Made by a program: the position numbers and the translations under genes. A stretch of 64,000 bases of DNA from Prorocentrum cordatum (taxonomy: Eukaryota; Sar; Dinophyceae; Prorocentrales; Prorocentraceae): the NCBI GenBank assembly GCA_963575745.1, contig CAUYUJ010000198.1, positions 27,501 to 91,500 of the forward strand, written 5' to 3'. Shown one piece after another: positions 31,666-42,430 of the stretch (position 1 is its first letter; the number at the start of each line of letters is the position of its first letter). The notes below the pieces were generated by a model. The model saw nothing but the letters and a program-made list of their open reading frames with translations, did no database searches and had not been told where the DNA came from.

Positions 31666-32655
31666 ATTATGCCGGATTGGCCAGGTTGCCGATCGCGGAT
31701 ACACCAGCGCGTGCCAGACTTTACGGTGGGGGCATTGGACAAGAAGCCGTTCGGTAAGGAAGCCATGGACTGGAAGCTGGTGGAATTCCAATCGTGGATC
31801 GGACAAGGACTCAGACATCGGGCCGCTCCAAAATTTTCGATGTGCGGGCCCCGGAGGTCCGGACCACTTCCCTTGGACCGGGTTTTCGTCCTGAGTCGTT
31901 TTTTGACGCTCCCGAGGACCGGCGAGGGCCCCCAGAGACCGAAAACTGCCCAAACCCCGCCGCTCCAGTTTTTGTTGGAGCGGATCTCTACTATGGCACA
32001 GCCGCCCTCATCAGATAAGGAAGCCTCCCAGGAGCTCTGCATCCTCAAGGGGAAGCCACGGCGCATGCAGACGAGCGCGCGCGCCGGCGGGGAGGCCGGG
32101 GCCGAGACAGGCCGGGCCCGGAGCTCCATGCGAGGCGGGGCTTGATCCAGATCCACCGCCTGGGAACCGACGTCCGGTGCCCCCAGCGGGCGGTGGATAT
32201 GGATATATCTTGGCTCCGCGGGGCCGAATGCACGCAGATCCACCGCCTGTGGCGGTGCGCGAAGATCGAACCCCCAGGCGGTGGCTGTGGATACGGTTTT
32301 TTTCACGCCCGCCGCGGACCCCACCACCGCCGCCACGGGATCGCCGCAGGGCCCGGCGAGGGACCTGGGAGGCCGAAGATGGGCCCCAACTCTGGGGCTT
32401 TCCGATTTCGCTCTGCTTTCGTTCCACGGCCGTAGAAGAGAGCACAAGTGTTTTTCCTTGTTCGTTCTGTGCTCGTTGTCCCTCGTTTTGTCTCCGATCC
32501 GCCAATGCTGCAAAACGAAGTCGAAACGAAAACGGCTCCCGAAATCGCCAGAATACCGTTTAGGTCGAGCCCTGGGCCCAAACTCGTCAGCCGTGATTGT
32601 TCCGTGACGCGAGGGGGCCCAGGGGGCCGCAGTTGACGAGAGGAAGCAAAACCTG
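31666..32655. other. No gene; local inverted repeats
   Basis: Near 32145-32300, AGATCCACCGCCTG occurs twice and its partial complement (GGCGGTGGATATGGATA, GGCGGTGGCTGTGGATA) twice, so alternative hairpins can form. No domain was found in any frame. Confidence 0.4.
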
Positions 32656-32659
32656 CACA

Positions 32660-33100
32660 GATAGAACCTTTCGGAGCTCCGCGCAAATGGCTCGGATCGG
32701 CGCTGGGCCCCCCTGGCGGCGCTTCCGGCGCCGCGCCTGGCGCGCTCCGCGCGCTAGGGGTCCAGCGCCGATTCGTGAACCCCGCGCGGACCTCCGAACG
32801 GTTACGTTTGTGCAACGGTTTCTTCTTCGATCGACGCTGTCGTGCCAACGTGCCGGCAAGGCGGAGGCACACTGGGACCCCTACCTGCGGCCGTGTTCGC
32901 TCGTCGAGGGGCCCCAGGGGGTGTCCCCGGCCACCTCCAGGTGCCTGCCGGCGGCAAGCCGTCCTCCCTCCTCCTGCCTGCTCCTCCCCCCTCCTCCCCC
33001 CTCATCCTCCCTCCTCCTCCGTTCTCCTCCCTCCTCCTCCTGATCCTCTCTCCTCCTCCTGCTCGTCGTCCTCCTCCCTTCTTCTTCTTCTTCTTCTTCT
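32660..33100 (-). repeat. Inverted duplication, arm B
   Basis: Complement of 29612-30060, including the stem-loop, the GAACACGGCCGCAGG block and the flanking pyrimidine tract (about 32965-33100). By eye the non-repetitive part is about nine-tenths identical. Confidence 0.9.
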
Positions 33101-33296
33101 TCGATAGCATGCCGCCACCGGTCCGGCCGGCGCGGGTTTCTCCCAGCAGACTGGGAGAAACTTATTAAACGGATTTTTCCCTACCTAGGCTCTGCCTAGA
33201 AGGGTTCTTACTCTCTAGCTTAAAGGGGCCAGGCAGTGGAAAGCGCCCCGGGCGGTTCCCCCAGTCCCCGCCCCGCGGTTCCCCCAGTCCCCTGGG

Positions 33297-33825
33297 AGCT
33301 TTAGCTTTAGCTTTAGCTTAGCTTTAGCTTAGCTGCAGCTTCGCTTTAGTTTAGCTGTAGCTTAGCTTTAGCTTCAGATTGAGCTCAGCTTTAGCTTAGC
33401 TTTAGCTTAGCTTTAGCTTAGCTTCAGCTTAGCTTCAGCTTAGCTTCAGCTTAGCTTCAGCTTAGCTTCAGCTTAGCCTCAGCTTAGCTTTAGCTTAGCT
33501 TTAGCTTAGCTTTAGCTTAGCTTTGGCTTAGTTTTAGCTTAGCTTTAGATTAGCTTTAGCTTAGCTTGAGCTTAGCTTCAGCTTAGCTTCAGCTTAGCTT
33601 TAGCTTAGTTTCAGTTTAGCTTCAGCTTAGCTTTAGCTTAGCTTTAGCTTAGCTTTAGATTAGCGTTTGCTTAGCTTTAGCTTAGCTCGAGCTTAGCTTT
33701 AGCTTAGCTTAGGCTTAGTTTTAACTTAGCTTTAACTTAGCTTTAGCTTAGTTTCAGCTTAGCTTTAGGTTAGCTTTAGCTTAGCTTCAGCTTAACTTTA
33801 GCTTATCTTTAGCTTAGCTTTGCTG
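33297..33825. repeat. 11-base minisatellite AGCTTYAGCTT
   Basis: About 48 units of AGCTTTAGCTT or AGCTTCAGCTT with scattered changes, in one block of about 530 bases. It is preceded by two copies of GCGGTTCCCCCAGTCCCC. Confidence 0.95.
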
Positions 33826-34655
33826 TTGCTACTAATGCTGCTTTCCTAGGGGCTCAAACTCCTAGGTAGGGTCGCACTGGGATAATATAAGCCTGGCCCG
33901 ACGGTCTGCCAGCGACTCAGCGAGCCCCGAAGCCTGCCACGGCAGGACTGACGGGGTTATCGCTGGACGCCCGTCGGGGGCGCGCTCTCTTGCCAGGTCC
34001 CCCCAGGGTCGAAGGACTCCGTTGGACCGATGAAAGGGGGCGGGGGGAGGGAGGGAGGAGGGAGGGGGGGGGGCAGGGGAGGGGAAGAAGAGGGGGGAGG
34101 GCGAGGGAGGGCAGGGGGGGAGGGGGGGCAGAAAGACGGCGACGACGATCCCGACGAAGGCGGCACCGGCGACGACGACGACAGCGGCGGCGACGGCAAC
34201 GACGGCGGCGACGACACCGACGACGACGCCAGCCCCACCCCGGGGCCGCCCCCCCCCCGGCCCCCAGGATCGCGCCCACGGCCCGCCCGGCCAGGGCCGC
34301 CGAGGCCTGTGACATAAGAGATCTTGTGTCACCAGCGCCCCGCGCCCCCAGCCCGCGCCCCCGGAGCCCCTCCAGCAGGGGCCGTAAGAGCGGGTGATAC
34401 GAAGACCCCCGCCCCACGCCCCCCGCCGGCGAAGTCCCGGTGCCATGTCGGAAGCCGAACGCGCTATCTCGGGGGACGTCCGGGCCGCCGGGGTCACCCA
34501 CCAAGGCCGCCCCGGGGCCGCACGGCCGCCCCCGGGGCCCCCGGAGCCGCCCCGGGGCCCCCCGATCACGAACCCCAGGGTTGTGATCGTGAGGCTCCCG
34601 TGCGTTCCGGGGCCCCCAGGCGCGCGCAAATCTACCACCAGGGCCGCCTTGGGGC
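33826..34655. other. No gene; G-rich and GAC/GGC low-complexity DNA
   Basis: G-rich purine stretch (34025-34130), then GACGAC/GGCGAC trinucleotide runs (34140-34235). Frames on both strands are low complexity. This is the 3' flank of the minus-strand open frame at 34660. Confidence 0.4.
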
Positions 34656-34659
34656 CACC

Positions 34660-35865
34660 TCAGAGGTCGTCGAGGGCCTCTGCAGAATGGGTGATCCTGA
34701 ACGGCATATGGGGTCCTTCGACCCACGGGCGCCCGCCTTGCCTCCGTGGTCTGGCCGCGAGCCGCGCCGCTACGGTCACCCCCGTCAGGACGTCGGCGTC
34801 CTGGGCGCAGCGCTGCGCAAGCGCTGCGGCTGGCGTGCCCTCCCAGGCTGCCCCTGCTGCGGCGTCCCGCGCTGCCTGCGCAGCGTTGCGGCACTGTGGG
34901 AGGTGCTGGACGTCAAGCTCCACGCCGTCGCACCACGGACAGGCTGCCTCCGCCGCGCCGCCCCTGCTGGAGGTGAAGCGCTCTTGGAGGCGCCACTGCG
35001 CCCAGGGCCGGATGGCGCGACAGGTCAGGCGGAACTCTGCCGCATCCGCCGCGACCCCTAGCCCTCTGTCCGGGTACCGGGTGCGCTCGGCGGCCACCCA
35101 GAGATCTTCACGCCGCTGCAGCTGTGGGTCGACCTCCTCCACGAGGTAACGCCGGATGAGCCTCTTGCGCGCCTCCCGGCCGAGCGCCTCGGGGGGCGCA
35201 GCGGCCGCCGCCTCCACCCACTCCCGGAACGGTCGCACGTTCAGGCCGCCGGCGTGGTGCTGCATGGCCGCTGTCCAGGTGGTCTGGGATTGTCCCGCAA
35301 GGCGCAGCACGCGCGGCGGGAGGGCGGACTGGGGCATGGCCTGGACCCTGGCCCAGAGACCGAACGCTTGTCGCAGCGTGGTCGTGCTGAGTCTCCACGG
35401 CGTCCCGATCTCGCGGAGGAGGCAGACCCGGGGGGCCGGTTGGGTCAAGTCCAGGAGCTCAGAGACCCATCGGTCGTAGATGGCGCCCAGGCGAGTCGCC
35501 CAGTCGCCGCGGATCACCAAGAGGGCGGCTCCGTGGCAGGCGCCCGGTTGCACGCGGGCCTGCAGTGCTGCGAGCGCCGCCGCCAGGGGGAGGCCGAGCA
35601 GCTCAATGCCCGCGAGGGTGCCGCGCCAGGCCCTCTGCGCCCGCTGCTCAACTTGCTTCAGCAGGCCAGTCATGGTCGCGTCAGGCTCTACGGGGATGCC
35701 CAAGGACGCGTGGAGGTCAACGAAGGCAATGTCATTGAGCGGCCGTCGGTCAGCGAGGCCCTGTGCCATGCACTCCGCCTGGTCCTTCCCCTTCCTCCGC
35801 CTCCTCCTCAGACACAGCATGAGGCCAAGTCGAGCAACTGACAGCAGGCTGAAAACGCGGCTCAA
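34660..35865 (-). CDS. Open frame, probable non-LTR retroelement C-terminal part
   Basis: An uninterrupted minus-strand frame of about 400 codons ends in TGA at 34662-34660. It is the longest frame in the window that is not low complexity. Residues about 45-115 (FVDLHASLGIPVEPDATMT; IELLGLPLAAALAALQARV; PGACHGAALLV) resemble the post-RT thumb segment of non-LTR elements. Residues 309-325 (CPWCDGVELDVQHLPQC) form C-x2-C-x8-H-x3-C, preceded by an 'R.W.QWRLQERF' stretch as in the zinc knuckle that follows the RT. No RT palm lies upstream; a (GA)n tract begins about 20 bases beyond the open frame, so the element is 5'-truncated, or the palm is in an unseen exon. The frame opens on TTG and the true start is undecided. 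A host zinc-finger protein is a less likely alternative. Confidence 0.5.
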   Translation of the reverse strand: MSRVFSLLSVARLGLMLCLRRRRRKGKDQAECMAQGLADRRPLNDIAFVDLHASLGIPVEPDATMTGLLKQVEQRAQRAWRGTLAGIELLGLPLAAALAALQARVQPGACHGAALLVIRGDWATRLGAIYDRWVSELLDLTQPAPRVCLLREIGTPWRLSTTTLRQAFGLWARVQAMPQSALPPRVLRLAGQSQTTWTAAMQHHAGGLNVRPFREWVEAAAAAPPEALGREARKRLIRRYLVEEVDPQLQRREDLWVAAERTRYPDRGLGVAADAAEFRLTCRAIRPWAQWRLQERFTSSRGGAAEAACPWCDGVELDVQHLPQCRNAAQAARDAAAGAAWEGTPAAALAQRCAQDADVLTGVTVAARLAARPRRQGGRPWVEGPHMPFRITHSAEALDDL

Positions 35866-35879
35866 AACCGATCTGAGAA

Positions 35880-35996
<117 letters not shown>

Positions 35997-36650
35997 AGAG
36001 AAGATAATAAAGAAGAAAGAGAGAGGCTCGGGATGCCTCTGGGCTGCCCGACCGAAGTGGCGGTCGGCACCAGGCCGCGCAGAGGCGGGAAGGGGTCTTC
36101 CTCGCTCCCGCCCTCGCCCAGGGACCTCCGCCCCCCCGCCGCCAGGGTGGAAACCTGCTCGAAAGTGAAGGGGCAGGTGCTGAGCCTAGCGCAGCTCACT
36201 GTGCACCCTGGCTGTGGGGAGGCGGACCCGGAACAGCGAAGGTGCCACACAACATAATATAAGGCTGACGTAGAATAGAGGACCCAAGCTTCGCTGTTTA
36301 GGGAAAGAGAACGACGGCCTCGCTCTCTAAACTGATTGGAAGCGCACGTGGCCTAAAGTAGCCCACTCCTTTGCGACAAAATGCCGCGGGTGCGTCCCAG
36401 GTGTGTGCAGCAGCTGCCCCGGGGCAGGGGGGAGATCCTCTTTCTCCTTGTCGATAAAACACGCGCAGCCCAAACGCGCAACGCACGCACTATAATACTC
36501 GACCCCTCCTCTCCCCCACCTCCCCCAGAAAAGACGGACAAGAAGCAGCGGAAGCTCCGAGGGATAGGGGTGGGGAAGAATAGATAGGATATGGGTAACG
36601 AGGGGGGGAGCGGGAGAGGGGGGCACTGCGCTGGGCTGAAGACCGCAGCG
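35997..36650. other. No gene seen
   Basis: Short frames only. This is the 3' side of the minus-strand retrocopy that follows. Confidence 0.3.
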
Positions 36651-36654
36651 ACGT

Positions 36655-37985
36655 TACGACAGGACGGTGTTGTAAATACTCATGCCTGCCAATTGCATCC
36701 CTCGCTCACTGCTCAGCCCCCTTATGCAGCACCCCCCTGGGACTGAAAGCATCTGCCTTGCAGAGGTAGCTCTCGAACCTGAAGGTTTTGAACAAACCTG
36801 GAGCTTCTTCAAGACGTCAGGCTTGTCGGAGGTGGTCACGTTGGAGATGGCCACGCCGCGGGCATCGAAATCCCTGTCTGTCCCGACGCGGCGAAGATGC
36901 GAGTTATGGTCGCCAGGCGTGTCCTTGTTGATGAGAGGTCAACCGTTGAGGTGTCATAGTCGTGCTCGTAGCAGTCGCTTGCAACGACACTCTTTGGGAA
37001 CTCTTGAACGTGTCATCGCCTATGTTGTGGTTCGTGTTCGGGTGCAGAACCACCGCCGGTTGAAAGCACTCCTTCGGAATACTGCCGAGCGCCTTTGCCC
37101 GATCCACTGACCGCGCGAAAACGGCAGCCAGGTCGAACTTCGCGGACTTGAAAGTTTCAAGCAGCTTCTTGTTCTTGGCACGCTTTGGGAATTCCGCAAA
37201 ATAGTGCTGAAAACTATATGGATTTTAACCCATAGTCGAGCCGGAATCTTTAGTGTCGAAACGGTTGCTATCACCAGCGGCTCCGCTCTCCTCGAAGGCG
37301 ACTGTCTTCTCTGCGGGAATGGCTGGCTCCAGAGTCTGGGCTCCCGCCTCCTGCTTGCCGAGGTCAGCGCCAATGTTCAAACTCGATCTCCGCCAGGCTC
37401 CACTTAAAACCACACTCTTGGGGCGGGTGTGAGATTATATCGGCACGGAGATCCAAAAAAGAGACTTGATGTCAATCAACTTCTCCGTCCAGGCTGTGGA
37501 TGGCCTGATCCTCGATGGTCTTGGAAGCGCTGAACTGATCATCTGTGCCAAGGTGGGCAGCTTCAGGGTGACTATCTTCTCCTGAATGGCTGTCGGAACT
37601 AACCTGACCCCTGTGGGCCTCAAATTCCCTTCCCAGTAACAGAGAATCTCGATAATCTCCTCGGCGATGTGATTCTCGCACCTCTTGCTGCACCTGCTCT
37701 ATGAAGGCCGCCACTGACGGGCCTGTGATATGCTGAACCAAATGGTACGCGCACTCGATGCGAAAGATCTTATTGTGGGTCTTACTTGGAAGGCGAAACA
37801 ACTTCGAAGCCATTGCAAGACCCTGGAAATGGCGGCCAGCAGCAGACGACATGTCCCTGAGGAGACATCCATGAAGGGAATCGAAGAGCTGAACTGGGCC
37901 CGACATGCGGAGCTCCGGTTGCTGCAAGCAGAAAAACACAGAGGCGACACCTCTTGCCGAGCCTTGAGCCAAAAATGGCTACGGA
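36655..37985 (-). pseudogene. SL-tagged retrocopy of an unidentified gene
   Basis: The minus strand opens at a spliced-leader relic, and a protein-like frame follows at once. The first Met in frame is at 37906. The text MSGPVQLFDSLHGCLLRDMS is followed by an amphipathic stretch (FRIECAYHLVQHITGPSVAA, then FIEQVQQEV). The frame then appears to shift to NHIAEEIIEILCYWEG and RLVPTAIQEKIVTLKLPTLA. Further on (37330-36990) comes EKTVAFEESGAAGDSNRFD, an in-frame TAA near 37228, and FAEFPKRAKNKKLLETFKSA, then KFDLAAVFARSVDRAKALG. A last piece, NVTTSDKPDVLKKLQVCSKP, lies near 36845-36785. No intron is evident. At least one frameshift and one stop indicate a processed pseudogene. The protein family is not recognised. 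Base composition is less GC-rich than the neighbouring repeats. Confidence 0.6.
37963..37985 (-). other. DinoSL relic
   Basis: On the minus strand the text is TCCGTAGCCA, five T, GGCTCAAG. This equals the dinoflagellate spliced leader except for one extra T in the T-run. Coding-like sequence follows directly, as expected for the 5' end of a reverse-transcribed, trans-spliced mRNA. Confidence 0.9.
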
Positions 37986-38330
37986 GCCGCCTCCTCCTCC
38001 TCCTCCTGTCCTCCCTCCCCGTCCTCCCTCCTCGTCCCGCACACCTGCGCCGAGAGTAGCAGACGGAGGTGGCGAGGGGACGACGCCTAGCAGGAGGGGG
38101 AGCCCAGCAGGAGGGGGACGAGGCCCGACCGCTGCCGGACAATACCTGGCCACCGCTGACGTCGAAGATGGAGACTTACAGGTGCGGCCAAATTCCACCA
38201 GCCCTCCGGGCATATTTGTTTGAAGGACTTGTTAGTCCAGACTCCTTGCTCTGTTTCGAGGCTTCGGGGAGGCACTCTCCCCCTCCCCCTCCCGCCTCCG
38301 CTGGGTCTGGACAGGGGGGCCCGCGTGCCA
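37986..38330. other. No gene; short pyrimidine tract
   Basis: CTCCTC tract at 37990-38040, then unique sequence upstream of the retrocopy. Nothing recognised. Confidence 0.35.
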
Positions 38331-38835
38331 GAGCGTCCAAGATGGCCCAAGATGGACCCAAGAGGGCCCCAGGTAGCCCAATATTGCTTCCAAGATGGCT
38401 CAAGATATCCCAACATGTCCTCCAACGTGCCTCCATGATGCTACAATACTACCCCAAGACGGCTCCCCGAGGCCATGCAGCCGTCTCAATGAGACCCCTG
38501 GGAAAGTATGTGTAGCTTCGAGCCTGTTCGCTTCCTATTGGCCTCCGAGGCCTCAGGATAACCCAACGAACGCCCAAGATGGGCCCAGAAAAGGCCCAAG
38601 ACGGCCCCAAGAACGCCCACGGGCGCCCCAAGAGCTTCCCCAGAGGGCTCCAACAGACGACTGAATGTGTTCCAACAAGACGGTGTTACTCGGCGTTGCC
38701 CTTTTTTGCTCGATGATTTCGGAGATGGCCGCAAGAGGGCCGAAAAGGACCCCAATTGTTCCCAAAACGGCCCCACGACAGCTCTCCAGGCTCCAAGATG
38801 CCTCCAGGAGGCTCCAGGATGTCTCCACGTTGATC
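38331..38835 (+). repeat. CCAAGATGGCCC minisatellite-like array
   Basis: Imperfect repeats such as CAAGATGGCCCAAGATGG, CCAAGAGGGCCCC and CCCAAGACGGC. This is the complement of the CTTGGGCCGTC family that fills much of 40-58 kb, here in the opposite orientation. Confidence 0.75.
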
Positions 38836-39325
38836 AGTTCAACCCTCTCTGTTTTACAATCAGCTTATTATCTCCCTTCTCCCGACAGCTCGCCCGGGCA
38901 TCGTTTCCGTACGGACTGCTGGGGATGTGCAAAAAACGTAGAGATTTCCCGAATGCGGGATTTCTGCACAACGAAGGCTCGATTCAGGCAACACTGTGTC
39001 CGACGTCCTGGGCGGGGGAGGGGAGGGAGGAGGGAGTCCGGGAGGGGAAGGAGGAAGGCAGGCGCAAGGACGGAACGGGCGGGGAGGAACGGGGCCGGGA
39101 GGGAGGGATGGTGAGAGGGAGGCACCCGTGCGCGTCCCGACTCGGTCCGACCCAGCCCGTCCCGCAGAGGTCCTGAGAGAGAAGTGGGTCTTTCTCCAAG
39201 GCGAGCGTGGTGGGGGCGGGAGGTCGGGGGCAAAGGATGCACGAAGAGAGCATCGAAGCGAGAGCCTCTCGATTGTACCTAGGCTTGCGGCGTCCCCTAA
39301 CCGAGCGTAGCCTGCGATGTCGCTG
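38836..39325. other. No gene seen
   Basis: G-rich centre (39010-39120). No domain recognised. Confidence 0.3.
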
Positions 39326-39329
39326 CGTG

Positions 39330-39860
39330 ATGATCGAACCGCTGTAGCTGATGACGTTCGCCTGCAACGGCATATCCCGCATCTCGGTGAGCAGCGAGAT
39401 GATTCGCTGACTGCGACCGCTCGTCTGCCTCGGCCGTGCTGATCTGGGCCTAGTCTGCGATACCGCTTCTGCGCAGCAAAACGCCGATCGGAAGGCTGCA
39501 GCTTGTTGCGTGCGGATCCAACTTCGTCTCCCGAATTCGCTGAGCAGCGACAAGCCTTGCTGCCATTGTTTTCCTTTCTCAGACGCGCAGGTCCCAGCGT
39601 CGAACAAAAAAACAGCGTCGAAGCTGATGGCACTGGACTAAAACTTCGCCTCCAACATCTCGCCGAGTGACACCAACGCCCGCTGCTACTTCAGTGGGGG
39701 CTTCGCGTCGCATGTTGTCCAACAATGTGTGTGAGAAGACTCCGCTGAGACCTCAAACCGTCTCTCAACTCGCCCAGCAACGACACCAGCTGCAACGCTT
39801 GCCTGCTTCCATCGCACGCGCAGATCCCAGCTTGGTAGTTGAGTAGGGGAATCCCAACAG
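39330..39860 (-). pseudogene. Decayed PPR repeat run
   Basis: Relics of about four pentatricopeptide repeats on the minus strand. PPR proteins bind organellar RNA through tandem 35-residue helical pairs. From 39840 down: NYQAGICACDGSRQALQLV with SLLGELRDGL; then a stop where the Trp of QW should be, followed by QRALVSLGEMLEAKF and another stop; then DAGTCASEKGKQWQQGLSLL with SEF (about 39605-39540); then RIISLLTEMRDMPLQANVIS with YSG (about 39405-39335). Stops, an insertion and lost residues show a pseudogene. The family assignment is secure because the spacing and the CxxxxxQWQ..LxLLxEM pattern persist. Confidence 0.75.
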
Positions 39861-39924
39861 GAAATCCACAACAAACAGATGGCTCACGCATGTTCGAGGC
39901 CGTCTTGGAGTGGCCTCTTCTTGC

Positions 39925-40080
39925 CCGTGCTGATTGTTGCTGCTGCTTGCTGCTTACCGCGTGCTGGAGCAGCTTGCTGCAGCTGGCTGCTCCTGCTGCT
40001 TGCTGCTGCCTACTCTCCTGCTCCGCTGGCCTTGCTGCTGCTGGCTCTGCCGCTACTTTTGCTGCTCTGGCTGGAGTGCC
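39925..40080. repeat. TGC-rich degenerate trinucleotide block 1
   Basis: Imperfect TGCTGC/GCTTGC tract. Similar blocks lie at 40925-41350, 41740-42035, 47085-47280 and 56065-56180. Confidence 0.8.
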
Positions 40081-40924
40081 TCGTGATACGGGCGGAATCT
40101 CTCGGAGCCTCGCGGGTCGTCTTGGGTCCCCCATGGGGCCTGCACGCCCGGTTCGTTGGCGGCAACCTTCGGGCCGGAGATGCGCCGCCCTGGCGCTCTC
40201 TTGAAGCCCCTTCTTGCGTTGGGCCCTCGTCATAAGCTCTCGATCGCCCTCTTCAAGCCGTCTTGGGATTCCTAGGGGCCTCGCACGGCCCTTCTGGGAG
40301 GTTCAGGGGGGTTCAGCCAAGCCGTGGGACTATCACAGGGCTGCCTGGAGCCATCTCGGAGCCGCGTGAGGGGGGACCATCGTGGAGGGCAGCCAGGGGC
40401 CAGTTGGGACATCTAAGGAGCGCGTGGGGCTCTCGTGAAAGCTCTTGCGGGCGTCGTGGGCCACTCTGAAAGCCCATGGGGCCCTTCTGAGAGCTGCCTG
40501 GAGCGCAGAGCTGGAGAGTATGCAGGATGCCGATGGGAAGCCGCAGACTTTTGCCTCTTCAGGGTCCAAGGCAAGGCAATTGTGGGCGGTCTGGGGGCCC
40601 TCGTGGCGGTACAGCGAGGCGGCTTGGGGCGTCTGGGGCCATCAACCTGGCCTGTGAGGTGAACGGGGCCCTCGGCGGCTGACTGAAGGGCCTTTGGGCG
40701 GCCCTGTGGCGTGTCTGGGATTGCCCGGGCGACTTTTGGCCAGTTGGGCGAGCGCCCTTTCGTACGTGGTGGCACTGGCATTGTAAGTGAGACTAGGGCT
40801 GGCATTTGGACCACATTGACGGCAGGCCGCCTAATCTGACAGGAGTTCTCCTGGCAGCCACGAAAGCTTACTCGCATGCAAGGTTTATGATTGCTTGTCT
40901 GCCTGGCTTCTGGTCTGCCCTCCT
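40081..40924. repeat. Degenerate GGGCC..CTTGGG repeat region
   Basis: Imperfect elements of the type GGGGCCCTTCTGGGAG and GTCTTGGGATTCC, a diverged part of the CTTGGGCCGTC family. No coding sequence supported. Confidence 0.5.
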
Positions 40925-41350
40925 GTTAACGACGTTGCTAGCCTGGTGGCCAGCCGTTTGCCGCTGCTTGTTGTTGCTTGCCGCTGCTTGCTGCTGGTTA
41001 CTCCGATTGTTGCTCATTGCCATCCTTGTCAAGTAGTTGCTGGTGCGTGCTGCCTCCTACTACCACTCGGTGCTGCTACTTGCTGCTAAATGATGCTGTT
41101 TGGTTGCTGATGCGTGCTGTTGCGCTGCTGCTGCTGCTGCTGCTTCTGCTGCTTCTGGGTGCTGCTATTCATGCTCGCCGCTGCCGCTTGCTGGTGCTTC
41201 TTGTTACTGCTTGGTGCTGATGCTTCTGCTTACTGCGTAAGACTTGCTGGTGAGCCATGGTGCTAGTGTATGCTAATGCTGCCTGCTGCATGCTGCTGCT
41301 TTGCTGGTGCTGTTAGCTGTTGTTTGCTGCTCATGTTGGTGCTTGCTAGT
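40925..41350. repeat. TGC-rich degenerate block 2
   Basis: Runs of TTGCTGCTGG, GCTGCTGCTGC and similar words. Leu/Cys or Gln/Ser-rich frames are artefacts. Confidence 0.8.
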
Positions 41351-41739
41351 GCTGGGGTTTCTGGGGGACCTCTTGATGCTCTCTCGAGCGATCTTTGGAG
41401 CCTTGAGGGCAACGCGGACCATCTATCACTGATTAACCTCATGAGGCTCTCTGGAATGAGATTGTGATCAGCTTGGATTCCTGCAGCCCCAGGGAGAGAA
41501 ACTAGCAGAGATATCACGGGGCCAACCTCTGGGCCAAAGGAGGGCTATCTGGTGATGTAGGATGCCCTTGGCCGGCTCTTGTGTGGCCTCCGTGCCACCT
41601 GGGAATTCCTGTGCCTCGCGGGTCCCTTCTGGGAGGCCTGGGTGCTTTGTGGAAGGATCTCGGGGACACTCTAATGCCGCCTTGGAGTCGTCTTATAGAC
41701 TAGTCTTGGCCACTGCATAATGCTGCCTGGTGAGACGTG
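41351..41739. other. No gene; diverged GGG..TCTTG repeats
   Basis: Sparse matches to the CTTGGGCC family and no recognisable frame. Confidence 0.35.
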
Positions 41740-42035
41740 GCGCTTCTTGTGTTGCTGCTGCTTGGTGCTGGTTGATCCTGCGTGCCTGTCACTGCGTGCG
41801 TGCTGCTGCTCGCTTTCGCTGGTGCGTGCTCTTGCTGTTGCTTGCCGTTATTTGTTTGCTGCTGCTGCTGCTGCGTGTGACTGCAGGGTAATGCTGACTG
41901 CCAGTTCTGCTTTCTCTGTGCTGCTGCATGGTGCTGGAGCCTGCTGCCTGCTGGTGCTTGCTGATGCTGCGTGCTGCCGCTGTTGCTGTTTGCTCTGTGC
42001 TGCTGCCGATGTTCGCTGGTGCTGCTTGAAGGCTG
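41740..42035. repeat. TGC-rich degenerate block 3
   Basis: Its right junction, TGGCTGACGCAACCTGCTGC followed by TCGCGATCGGATCG (near 42068-42102), recurs at the end of the block at 56065-56180, so the two belong to one dispersed repeat. Confidence 0.8.
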
Positions 42036-42430
42036 CAGGGTGATGCTTCTCTCTCGCTGGACTTCTGCTGGCTGACGCAACCTGCTGCTCGCGATCGGAT
42101 CGGGGGGCGGAGAGGAAAGAGCCAGTGTGAGGGGGGAGGGAGAGAGGGAACAGCGGGCGATAAGGGAGGAGCGACGGCCGGAGCGAGAGGGTCCACGAGG
42201 GCGGACAAAGAACCGAGGAGAGGGCGAGTTGCCGGGACGGACGAGGCCAGGAAGGAGGCATGCATGCAGCGAGGAGGAGCGGGAAGGGAGGAGCACAGAG
42301 CGAGGCGAGTGTGGCGACGAGCGGGGAACAGAGGACGGGGAGCGTGAAGTGCGGAGCAGGGCACGGAGAAGCAAGGAGGGAGGCTCGAGGCGCGACCCGC
42401 ACATAGCCTCGACGCGCGTGCGGTCCACAC
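42036..42430. other. Purine-rich stretch, no gene
   Basis: GGGAGGGAGAG-type sequence and GGCGAG words with no recognisable coding. Confidence 0.35.

Noticed and set aside
33297-33825. Telomere array
   Set aside because: The unit is AGCTTYAGCTT, not TTTAGGG, and it is internal.
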